From NCBI RefSeq assembly GCF_007859675.1, contig NZ_CP042305.1:2170001-2234000 (forward strand): a stretch of 64,000 nt of DNA, given 5' to 3'. The translations under genes and the position numbers were made by a program. Numbering within the stretch: the stretch's first letter is position 1; every line of letters starts with the position of its first letter. This DNA is from Humibacter ginsenosidimutans. GTDB taxonomy: Bacteria > Actinomycetota > Actinomycetes > Actinomycetales > Microbacteriaceae. Below are positions 16,890-24,171 of the stretch, in pieces. The notes beneath the pieces were generated by a model. That model did not search any database, was not told where the DNA came from, and saw only the letters and a list, made by a program, of their open reading frames with translations.

Positions 16890-18605
16890 ATGACCCTGCG
16901 CAGCCAGGACTGGTACGGCGGTGATGGCCGCGACCCGTACATCCACCGGGCGTGGATGCGCCGCGGCATTCCGGGGGATGCCTTCGACGGCAAGCGCCCC
17001 CAGATCGCGATCGCGAACACCGCCGGCGACCTCGTGCCGTGCAACCTGCACCTGAACGAGGTCGCACAGTACGTGAAGAACGGCGTGTACGAGGCGGGCG
17101 GGATCCCGCTCGAGATCCCGGTGATGGGGCTCGGCGAGACGCTCGTGAAGCCGACCGCCATGCTCTGGCGCAATCTGGCGGCGATGCAGGTCGAGGAGAT
17201 GCTGCGGGCGAACCCGGTGGATGCCGTCGTGCTGCTCGGCGGCTGCGACAAGACCATTCCCGCGCTGCTGATGGGCGCGGCATCCGTCGACATCCCGGCT
17301 GTCGTCGTGCCGGGCGGCCCGATGCTGAACGGGCACTTCCGCGGCGAGCTCATGGGCTGCGGCACCGGCGTGTGGCAGCTCAGCGAGGAGGTGCGCGCCG
17401 GCACGCTGAGCGAGGCGGAGTTCGAGCGGTCGGAGACCGCGATGATCCGGTCGAAGGGCCACTGCAACACCATGGGCACGGCGTCGACCATGGGCATCAT
17501 GGCCGAGGCGCTCGGCATGACCATTCCGGGTCTGGCGGGAACGCCCGCGGCGGATGCGCGCCTGCTCGAGGCAGCGCACGCCACCGGCCGGCTCGCCGTC
17601 GAGCTCGTGGCCGAGCAACGCACCGTGTCGAAGGTCATCACGAAGGAGTCGTTCCACAACGCGATCGTGGCCCTGGCCGCGATCGGCGGGTCGACGAACG
17701 CGGTCGTGCATCTGCTCGCCATCGCGGGACGGCTCGGCATCGACCTCACGCTCGACGACTTCGATCGCATCGGCGCGAACGTGCCCCTGCTGGTCAACCT
17801 GCAGCCCGCGGGCGAGTACCTCATGGAGGATCTCTTCCGCGCCGGCGGCGTGCTGGCGGTGTTCGATCAGGTGAAGGACCTCTTCGATCCGAGCGCGCAG
17901 ACCGTGATGGGCGTGCCGTTGACGGACTTCCTCGGCGAGCATCCGGTGTGGGATCGCGACGTCATCTCCTTGCGCGAGGATCCCCTGCAGGACGACGCGG
18001 GCATCGCGGTGCTGCGCGGCAACCTCGCCACCCGGGGCGCGATCATCAAGCCCGCGGCCGCGACGGCGGAGCTGCTCGTGCACCGAGGCAAGGCCGTCGT
18101 CTTCGACTCGATCGAGGACTTCCACGCCCGCATCGACGACCCCGACCTCGATGTGGATGCCGACTCCGTGCTCGTGCTGCGCGGCTGCGGTCCCAAGGGC
18201 TACCCCGGGATGCCGGAGGTCGCCAACCTGCCGCTGCCGCCGAAGCTGCTCAAGCAGGGCGTGCGCGACATGGTGCGGGTGTGCGACGGACGCATGTCGG
18301 GCACCGCATACGGCACCGTCGTGCTGCACGTCGCACCGGAGGCCGCTGCTGGCGGCACACTCGCCCTGGTTCGTGACGGCGACATCATCTCGCTGGATGT
18401 GCCGAACCGCCGCATCGAGGTCGAGCTGAGCGACGAGGAGCTCGCGGCACGCAGACCGCCGTTCCGTGAGACCGGTTCGTTCGCCCATGCCGAGCGCGGC
18501 TGGCAGAAGCTGTACGTCGAGCACGTGCAAGGTGCCGACACCGGCGCCGACCTCGACTTCCTGGTCGGCTCGAGCGGCTCAGTCGTGACCCGGGAGTCGC
18601 ATTGA
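16890..18605 (+). CDS. IlvD/Edd-family sugar-acid dehydratase
   Basis: 571-residue iron-sulfur dehydratase. Family marks include VPCNLHLNEVA, VVLLGGCDKTIPALLMGA, KGHCNTMGTASTM (FeS-ligand cysteines) and GGSTNAVVHLLAIAGRLG. The C-terminal swivelling domain is complete (VLVLRGCGPKGYPGMPEV, then VCDGRMSGTAYGTVVLHVAPEA). The N-terminal WYGGDGRDPYIHRAWMRRG and SKGHCNTMG type are closer to aldonate dehydratases (arabinonate, fuconate, xylonate) than to biosynthetic IlvD. The adjacent FAH-family gene supports a non-phosphorylative sugar-acid pathway. The ATG at 16890 has AAAGGAG eight bases upstream. Exact substrate not determined. Confidence 0.9.
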   Translation: MTLRSQDWYGGDGRDPYIHRAWMRRGIPGDAFDGKRPQIAIANTAGDLVPCNLHLNEVAQYVKNGVYEAGGIPLEIPVMGLGETLVKPTAMLWRNLAAMQVEEMLRANPVDAVVLLGGCDKTIPALLMGAASVDIPAVVVPGGPMLNGHFRGELMGCGTGVWQLSEEVRAGTLSEAEFERSETAMIRSKGHCNTMGTASTMGIMAEALGMTIPGLAGTPAADARLLEAAHATGRLAVELVAEQRTVSKVITKESFHNAIVALAAIGGSTNAVVHLLAIAGRLGIDLTLDDFDRIGANVPLLVNLQPAGEYLMEDLFRAGGVLAVFDQVKDLFDPSAQTVMGVPLTDFLGEHPVWDRDVISLREDPLQDDAGIAVLRGNLATRGAIIKPAAATAELLVHRGKAVVFDSIEDFHARIDDPDLDVDADSVLVLRGCGPKGYPGMPEVANLPLPPKLLKQGVRDMVRVCDGRMSGTAYGTVVLHVAPEAAAGGTLALVRDGDIISLDVPNRRIEVELSDEELAARRPPFRETGSFAHAERGWQKLYVEHVQGADTGADLDFLVGSSGSVVTRESH

Positions 18606-18652
18606 CTCCCCGCCTGCCTTTGCCCGCCCCTCCGCCCCTCCGCCAGACAACG

Positions 18653-18712
18653 TGTTCCCGTTCCGGACGTTCGCGTCCGCCGGGACGGGTGCACACGTCC
18701 GGAACGGGAACA
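18653..18712. repeat. 18-bp perfect inverted repeat inside the dehydratase-FAH operon
   Basis: TGTTCCCGTTCCGGACGT (18653-18670) pairs perfectly with 18695-18712 across a 24-base loop. It fills most of the 141-bp gap between two same-strand genes. It may attenuate transcription, protect the upstream message or bind a regulator. Confidence 0.75.
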
Positions 18713-18746
18713 GGTTCACACACGAACGTCACGAAAGGACGACCCC

Positions 18747-19616
18747 ATGACTGACATCACGGCCCGCGCCCCGATCGGTCTCGCGCGCGTGCGCTCCGGC
18801 GACGACGTGCTCTGGACGGTGCGCAACGGCGACGTGTACGCACCACTGGGCGCGACGCTCGCCGAGCTGCTGCGTCTGCCGCGGGACGAAGCGCGGGGCG
18901 TCGTGGAGAAGGCGCGCGTCGATGCGGTGGGTGCGGGCATCCACGTCGACGCCGTGCTCGCTCCGGTCGACCCGGAGCACGAGGTGTGGGCGGCGGGCGT
19001 CACCTACCTGCGCAGCCGCGACGGCCGCATCGAGGAGGCCACGGACGGCTCGCCTTACGACCGCGTGTACGTCGCGAAGCGTCCCGAGCTGTTCTTCAAG
19101 GCGACCGGCCGCCGCGTCGTCGGCCCCGGCGAGCCCGTCGGCGTGCGCGTCGATTCCGGCTGGGACGTGCCGGAGCCCGAGCTCGGTCTGGTGATCGACG
19201 CAGGGGGCGACATCTTCGGCTTCGTGGCGGGCGATGACGCGAGCAGCCGTTCGATCGAGGGCGAGAACCTGCTCTACCTGCCGCAGGCCAAGGTGTACAC
19301 GGCATCGTGCGCGCTGGGACCGGAGATCGTTCCCGCCTGGCTGGCCGCGCCGCCGTTCGACATCGCGATGTCGATCGCCCGCGACGGCGCCACCGTGTTC
19401 GAGGGCAGCACGACGACGGATGCCATGGCCCGCACCCTGCCCGATCTCGCCGACTGGCTCTTCCGCGGCCTCGACTTTCCCGACGGCGTCATCTTGCTGA
19501 CGGGTACCGGCGTGGTGCCCGGTGCCGACTTCACGCTCACGGCTGGCGATGTCGTGACGATCGCCGTCGACGACATCGGCACGCTGACGAACCCGGTGAT
19601 CGCCGTCGGGCGCTGA
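18747..19616 (+). CDS. Fumarylacetoacetate-hydrolase-family protein (AraD1-like)
   Basis: 289 residues. The C-terminal two thirds carry the FAH fold: [13 protein letters not shown], then the metal-binding glutamates in [25 protein letters not shown] and [46 protein letters not shown] is the usual end. Members act on 2-keto-3-deoxy sugar acids or diketo acids. Standing directly after an aldonate dehydratase, it most likely performs the next step (dehydration or hydrolysis of the 2-keto-3-deoxy acid). ATG at 18747 has GAAAGGA eight bases upstream. The substrate remains open. Confidence 0.88.
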   Translation: MTDITARAPIGLARVRSGDDVLWTVRNGDVYAPLGATLAELLRLPRDEARGVVEKARVDAVGAGIHVDAVLAPVDPEHEVWAAGVTYLRSRDGRIEEATDGSPYDRVYVAKRPELFFKATGRRVVGPGEPVGVRVDSGWDVPEPELGLVIDAGGDIFGFVAGDDASSRSIEGENLLYLPQAKVYTASCALGPEIVPAWLAAPPFDIAMSIARDGATVFEGSTTTDAMARTLPDLADWLFRGLDFPDGVILLTGTGVVPGADFTLTAGDVVTIAVDDIGTLTNPVIAVGR

Positions 19617-19631
19617 CACCCCTCACCCGGC

Positions 19632-19760
19632 GGGTTGAGGAGAACGCGAAGCGCGCCCCGTCCTGTGGGTTGAGGAGCACGCGAAGCGCGCGTCTCGTGA
19701 CCCCCGGCATCTTCTGCGTACCGGGTTTCGAGACGCGCGCCATCGGCGCGCTCCTCAACC
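19632..19760. repeat. Dispersed palindromic element (GGTTGAGGAG family), full copy plus half copy
   Basis: A left half (GGGTTGAGGAG..., 19632-19656) is followed by a complete copy (19667-19760) with outer arms GGTTGAGGAG and CTCCTCAACC and inner GGGTTTCGAGAC. In the left inner arm the usual GTCTCGAAACCC is altered to GTCTCGTGACCC. It lies between the convergent FAH and acyl-CoA ligase genes, where it may serve as a terminator. Confidence 0.88.
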
Positions 19761-19814
19761 CTCGGTGTGTGCGAGTGGTCGCGAGCTGCTCGGCCCGCGG
19801 GCCGACGCGCATGA

Positions 19815-21509
19815 CTACGGCGTGACGAACCTGCCTTCTGCTGCGTCCTGCGGCGCCTGTTCCTTGAGCTTGAAGTGCTGCTTCTTGCCGGTCGCCGTGT
19901 AAGGCAGCTCGGTGACGAACGTGTACCGCCTCGGACGCTTGTAGTCGGCGATCGCGACGCTCGCGCGCAAGAACGCGTCGAGCTCGCGTGCCGCATCGGC
20001 GGCATCCGTCAACGCGCCGTCGTGCGGCTGCACGTAGGCCACGACGAGCTCGCCCCACTGCGGATCGGGCAAACCGACGACGATCGAGTCGGCGACGCCG
20101 TCGTGCCCGGCGAGCACCTCTTCGACCTGCACCGGATGCACGTTCTCGCCGCCCGAGATGATCATGTCGTCTTTGCGGCCCACGATCGTGACGATCTCGT
20201 GCTCGTCCCAGGTGGCGAGGTCACCGGGGTAGACCCACCCCTGCCGGAACTTCTCCGCCTGCTCCTCGGGGTTGCCGAGGTAGGCGTAGCCGCTCTTCAC
20301 GCTGCGCATGATGACCTCGCCGATCTCCTGCCCGTCCTTCTTCGCGTGCTCGTCGGGCGCGGAGATGCGATCCTTCTGCACCTTCACCACCGCGACGTCG
20401 TCGTCGAGGCAGGCACGCCCGGCCGCGCCCGCCGCGTCGGGCAGGTCGTCGGGACGCAGGTACGTGTTCCAGAACGCCTCGGTCGTGCCGTAGCCGTTGG
20501 CGATGCGCGGGGTGAGCACGCGCTGGTAACGGAGCGCGGCTGCACGGTCGAGAGGGGCGCCCATCGTGACGATGCCATGCAGGGAGCCGAGGTCGCGCGG
20601 CTGCCGCTCTTGGGCATCCGCGAGCCGCTCCAGGTTCGTGGGGGCGCCGATCACGTAGGTGAGACGGTGGTCCTGGATGCTGTCGAGCACCACCTGCGGA
20701 TCGAATCTCGGCAGCGTGACGACCTCCGCGCCCACGAAGAACGCGGTGTTCGGCCCGGCGCAGTAGTTGCCGCCGCGATGGAACCACGGCGACATGTTCA
20801 TCGTCTTGTCGCTCGGCGACAGCGGGAAGTGCATGATCACGTCGTGTGCGGTGAGCACCTCGTTGAGGCTGGTGAGCGGCACCGCCTTGGGCATGCCGGT
20901 GGTGCCGCTCGTGTAGAGGCGGGACGTCTCGTCCCAGGTGCTCGCGTCGGCAGGGGCGCGGAAGGAGGGCGCGGCATCCTCGAGCAGGTCGTCGAACGCG
21001 ATGGCACCCGGCAGCAGCTCGCCGTCGCCGACGGCGGCGAGGATGCGCGGCGCGTGCGTCGCGAGCTCCAGTGCCGAGGCGACATTCGCGGAGTCGTTCG
21101 CGTCGTACACGAACACGGTGGGCTTCGCCTGATCGAGGATGTGCGCGGTCTCGGCGGGCGCGAGCCGGAAGTTCATCGGTGAGCTGACGGCGCGCAGCCC
21201 CTGCGCCGCGATGTAGAGGAACGCGAACTCCGGCGTGTTCATGAGCTGGTAGCAGACGATGTCGCCGACGCCGACGCCACGAGCACGGAGCCCTTCGACG
21301 AGGCGCCCGGTCACAGCGCCGAGTTCCTCGTACGTCCACGACCGGCCGGACGGCGGATCGGTCAACGCGGGAGAAGAGGCATACCTGTGCGTGTTGCGCT
21401 CGAACGCGGCAGCCCACGTGAAGTGGCTCTCGAAGACCTTCTGCAGCTCGCTCGGGTCGTAGTCGGTGTTGCGGGACTGCGCGTTCATGGACTGTGCGTC
21501 GTCGGTCAT
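19815..21509 (-). CDS. Acyl-CoA synthetase / AMP-dependent ligase
   Basis: 564-residue adenylate-forming enzyme activating a carboxylic acid to its CoA thioester. The nucleotide-binding signature is YTSGTTGMPKAV, then NGYGTTEAFW, WVYPGDLATWDEH, IVGRKDDMIISGGENVHPVQVEEVL and the C-terminal catalytic lysine in TATGKKQHFKL. The N-terminal FTWAAAFERNTHRYASSPALTD is typical of medium/long-chain acyl or aromatic acid ligases. It overlaps the reductase gene upstream by ATGA (21506-21509), so the pair is co-translated. Substrate is not predictable; length and motifs are intact. Confidence 0.92.
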   Translation of the reverse strand: MTDDAQSMNAQSRNTDYDPSELQKVFESHFTWAAAFERNTHRYASSPALTDPPSGRSWTYEELGAVTGRLVEGLRARGVGVGDIVCYQLMNTPEFAFLYIAAQGLRAVSSPMNFRLAPAETAHILDQAKPTVFVYDANDSANVASALELATHAPRILAAVGDGELLPGAIAFDDLLEDAAPSFRAPADASTWDETSRLYTSGTTGMPKAVPLTSLNEVLTAHDVIMHFPLSPSDKTMNMSPWFHRGGNYCAGPNTAFFVGAEVVTLPRFDPQVVLDSIQDHRLTYVIGAPTNLERLADAQERQPRDLGSLHGIVTMGAPLDRAAALRYQRVLTPRIANGYGTTEAFWNTYLRPDDLPDAAGAAGRACLDDDVAVVKVQKDRISAPDEHAKKDGQEIGEVIMRSVKSGYAYLGNPEEQAEKFRQGWVYPGDLATWDEHEIVTIVGRKDDMIISGGENVHPVQVEEVLAGHDGVADSIVVGLPDPQWGELVVAYVQPHDGALTDAADAARELDAFLRASVAIADYKRPRRYTFVTELPYTATGKKQHFKLKEQAPQDAAEGRFVTP

Positions 21510-22366
21510 CGTGGCCTCTCTTCTCCTGTCGTTTCTCGTCGTTCGGGTTCGCGGCTCTCGCGCTGCGCGGCGCGCACCTCCGACCAGTACGGCGGTGCGA
21601 CGATGGTGAGCCCGCCGTCGACGACGAGCGTGTGACCCGTGATGTAGCTCGCCTCCGGCGACAGCAGGAACCGCACCGCATACGCCAGGTCGTCCGGGGT
21701 GCCGATGCGTCCCAGCGGAACGCGCTCGGCCATGGTCGCGGCATCAGGCAGTGCAGGGTCGTCGTAGTAGTGCCGAAAGGAGTCGGTGTCGAAGAGACCG
21801 CCGTTCACGGCGTTCACCGTGATTCCCCGTTCCCCGAACTCGGCGGCCATGTGACGCACCCACGACTCGAGAGCGGCCTTGTCCGCCCCGATGGCGCCAT
21901 AGGCGGGGAACGCACGCTGGGCGCCGTAGCTGGTGACGGCGACGATGCGGCCGCTGCGGGGCATCCTCGTCACGGCGCGCTGCGCGAGCAGCACGAACGA
22001 GCGCACGTTGGTCTGCCACGACCGCTCGAGGTTCGACGGCGAGAGCCGCTCGATGGGTTTGAACGCGGATGCCGCGGCATTGGCCACCAGCCAGTCGAAG
22101 CGTGCCCCGTCGGCGAAGAGCGCCTCGATGTCGTCGGTCGACTCCAGTTCGAGTCGCACGGCTTTCGCGCTGCCGCCCGCTGCGCGGATGCCGGCGACGA
22201 CCTCGTCCGCGGACTCGCGCGATCGGCGGTAGGTGATCGTCACGTCGACGCCGTCGGCCGCGAGGATCGCCGCGAGACGGGCGCCCACTCCGCGCGATCC
22301 GCCCGTGATGAGCGCGCGCGGCATGACGCGGGGCGCGTGCGGGTCGGGCACGGCGGGGTCGGGCAT
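21506..22366 (-). CDS. FabL-type short-chain dehydrogenase (enoyl-ACP reductase III-like)
   Basis: 286 residues. NAD(P)-binding motif is LITGGSRGVGARLA. Instead of the usual SDR Y-x3-K, the active site reads YGAIGADK, a Y-x6-K spacing that marks enoyl reductases. The preceding VAVTSYGAQR and the following VNAVNGGLFDTDSFRHYY and GHTLVVDGG parallel Bacillus FabL closely. It therefore probably reduces an enoyl thioester rather than a ketone. GGGAG lies six bases before the ATG at 22366, supporting the long start over an internal MPRALITGG. The C-terminus is extended by ~25 charged residues. It is coupled to an acyl-CoA ligase, which suggests tailoring or turnover of a particular acyl chain. Confidence 0.82.
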   Translation of the reverse strand: MPDPAVPDPHAPRVMPRALITGGSRGVGARLAAILAADGVDVTITYRRSRESADEVVAGIRAAGGSAKAVRLELESTDDIEALFADGARFDWLVANAAASAFKPIERLSPSNLERSWQTNVRSFVLLAQRAVTRMPRSGRIVAVTSYGAQRAFPAYGAIGADKAALESWVRHMAAEFGERGITVNAVNGGLFDTDSFRHYYDDPALPDAATMAERVPLGRIGTPDDLAYAVRFLLSPEASYITGHTLVVDGGLTIVAPPYWSEVRAAQRESREPERRETTGEERPR

Positions 22367-22487
22367 GAGCTGCTCCCAACGGGACGAATCCGTCGAGCTG
22401 GTGGCGCTCGGCGTCGGGTGTCGCCAGCTTAGAACCGCGTGCCGCGATCGCGGGAGACTCGGCCGCGTTCGCTACCCTGTAACGGCC

Positions 22488-23426
22488 ATGCAGACCCCAG
22501 CAGCAGACCTCCGCGTCGACGAACGGCTCGTGCGCACCCTGCTGGCCGAGCAGCATCCCGATCTCACGGGCGAGCTGCGGCTGGTGGCGAACGGGTGGGA
22601 CAACGTCATCTACCGGCTCGGCGACGACCTCGCCGTTCGCGTTCCGCGCCGCGACGTCGCCGCGCACCTCATCGCACACGAGCAGCGATGGCTGCCGGTG
22701 CTCGCGCCGCAGCTCCCGGTCCCCGTGCCCGTGCCCGTGCGGATCGGCGTGCCGAGCGCCACGTTCCGTTGGTCGTGGAGCGTCGTCGAGTGGGTCGAGG
22801 GGATCGACGGCGCGGATGTCGGGGCATCCGAACGCACACAGCTCGCGGTGCCGCTCGCCCGCTTCGTGACTGCACTGCACACCCCCGCCCCGCGCACGCC
22901 GGAGGGTCATCTGCATCCCGACGTGCCGATCAACCCGGTGCGCGGGGTTCCCCTGGCGTCGAGGGACCGCGCCGTGCGCGAACGACTGCGCGAGCTGGAT
23001 CGGCTGTGGGATGTCACGGCACTCGGCTCGGTGTGGGAGGCCGCCCTCGACGCGCCGCGCTGGCAGGGACCCCCGATCTGGCTGCACGGCGACCTGCATC
23101 CCGGTAACCTGCTGCTCGACGACCGCGGCGCCCTCGCGACCGTCATCGACTTCGGCGACCTCACCGCGGGGGACCCGGCGACCGACCTCGCCACGGCCTG
23201 GCTCTCGTTCCGGCCGGAGGCCCGCGCCGTGTTCCGCGCCGTGGTCGCCGACGGCTCGCACCCCGACAGCGGGGCCAAGGATGCCGCGACCTGGCTGCGC
23301 GCCCGCGGCTGGGCGCTGTGCATGGGAACGGCGCTGGCCACGGCATCCGACGACAACCCGCGCATGCACGCGCTCGGCACGCACGTTCTCGGCGAGCTGC
23401 TGCGCGAGGCGTACGAGAACGCCTGA
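22488..23426 (+). CDS. Aminoglycoside-phosphotransferase-fold kinase
   Basis: 312 residues of the APH/choline-kinase-like superfamily. The nucleotide loop VANGWDNVIYRLGDDLAVRVPRR contains the conserved lysine equivalent as arginine. The catalytic Brenner motif is LHGDLHPGNLLLD and the metal motif is VIDFGDLTAGDP. Such proteins phosphorylate small molecules (aminoglycosides, homoserine, sugars, macrolides); genome-encoded members with this motif set are usually not proven resistance genes. A TACCCT hexamer (22473-22478) lies about 10 bases before the ATG, so the message may be leaderless. It is divergent from the FabL/ligase pair and followed by a palindromic repeat. Confidence 0.85.
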   Translation: MQTPAADLRVDERLVRTLLAEQHPDLTGELRLVANGWDNVIYRLGDDLAVRVPRRDVAAHLIAHEQRWLPVLAPQLPVPVPVPVRIGVPSATFRWSWSVVEWVEGIDGADVGASERTQLAVPLARFVTALHTPAPRTPEGHLHPDVPINPVRGVPLASRDRAVRERLRELDRLWDVTALGSVWEAALDAPRWQGPPIWLHGDLHPGNLLLDDRGALATVIDFGDLTAGDPATDLATAWLSFRPEARAVFRAVVADGSHPDSGAKDAATWLRARGWALCMGTALATASDDNPRMHALGTHVLGELLREAYENA

Positions 23427-23432
23427 CGGAAC

Positions 23433-23582
23433 GGGTCGAGGAGCACGCGAAGCGCGCGTCTCGAAACCCGTCACGTTCTTGTTGCAGGGCCGGGTTTCGA
23501 GACGCCCACGGCTGCGCCGTGCGCTCCGCAACCCTCGGTGTCTCCGCCCACGGCTGCCGCCGTGCGCTCCGCGGCCCTCGGG
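23433..23582. repeat. Dispersed palindromic element (GGTTGAGGAG family) with duplicated right arm
   Basis: GGTCGAGGAGCACGCGAAGC and inner GTCTCGAAACCC (23459-23468 region) pair with GGGTTTCGAGAC and a right arm CTCCGCAACC. The right-hand sequence CCCACGGCTGC-CCGTGCGCTCCGC...CCCTCGG is then repeated (23533-23582). It lies directly after the phosphotransferase stop. Confidence 0.8.
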
Positions 23583-23636
23583 ACTCTCATAACCTCGGCA
23601 TACCGCGCGCCGAACCCGCCCGGGAAACATGGCGCC

Positions 23637-23924
23637 ATGCCCGACTACGCCGCCGAGATCGAATTCCTCGCTCCCGCGTTCGCGGGCGCCGAGTTCCGCA
23701 TGCTCCGTCGCCAGCTCGTTCCCCTGCTGGAACAGTCCTGCGGCGTCGAGCAGGTGCGCGCCGATCGTGCCGCCCGCTCCATCACCGCCGACGTCGTGGT
23801 GAACGCCCCGAGTTCGTCCACAGCGGCGGCCAAAGCAGGGTCGATGGCGCGGGCGGCGCAGGCTCAGACCCGCAAGGTGCGCAGCGGGCTGATCACCCTG
23901 CGGGTCGAGCTGCGCCGCGACTGA
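23637..23924 (+). CDS. Small hypothetical protein
   Basis: 95 residues, MPDYAAEIEFLAPAFAGAEF..., with a central basic and Ala-rich stretch and ending LITLRVELRRD. I do not recognise it. Codon usage has the strong G/C third-position bias of its neighbours. There is no good ribosome-binding site before the ATG, and an earlier in-frame ATG lies upstream within repeat sequence. The alternating strand-helix pattern could be a small alpha/beta fold. It may be a real single gene; confidence is limited. Confidence 0.5.
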   Translation: MPDYAAEIEFLAPAFAGAEFRMLRRQLVPLLEQSCGVEQVRADRAARSITADVVVNAPSSSTAAAKAGSMARAAQAQTRKVRSGLITLRVELRRD

Positions 23925-24171
23925 CGCGCGCCCACGATCGCGGCGTCGTTCCTCTCCGAGGATCGGCATGCATGCGCGCGCATACACCCCCCGAACAGGG
24001 GTCAGACGTCTGGTAGGTTGGAGATGGTTTCGCTGGATGTGGCATCGAGCACTCCAACCGGTTCGATCCGGGAGGGAGGCAGTCGATGCGTTCCCGGTCG
24101 GGACTCAGGGAATCCTGGCGGTCGAGTGTTCGGGTCACTTCGCCTCCGGGATTCCCGCTTGCCGCCGATCA
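23925..24171. other. Intergenic region with a CAGACGTCTG palindrome
   Basis: No convincing gene. A perfect 10-bp palindrome CAGACGTCTG at 24003-24012, in the context GGTCAGACGTCTGGT, resembles GntR/FadR-type operators. GGGAATCC (24108-24115) and GGATTCCC (24149-24156) form a further inverted repeat that could terminate the LuxR-family gene. No downstream + strand gene exists for the operator-like site to control; it may be a remnant. Confidence 0.4.

Noticed and set aside
22488..23426. Aminoglycoside resistance gene
   Set aside because: Only the general APH fold is shared; such chromosomal kinases are common and mostly of other function.
21744..23987. 747-codon minus-strand open frame
   Set aside because: Shadow of the FabL-like and phosphotransferase genes in high-GC DNA; Arg-rich and without homology.
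24018..24075. T-loop-like GGTTCGATCC suggesting a tRNA
   Set aside because: No acceptor, D or anticodon stem can be drawn around it; only the T-arm resembles a tRNA.
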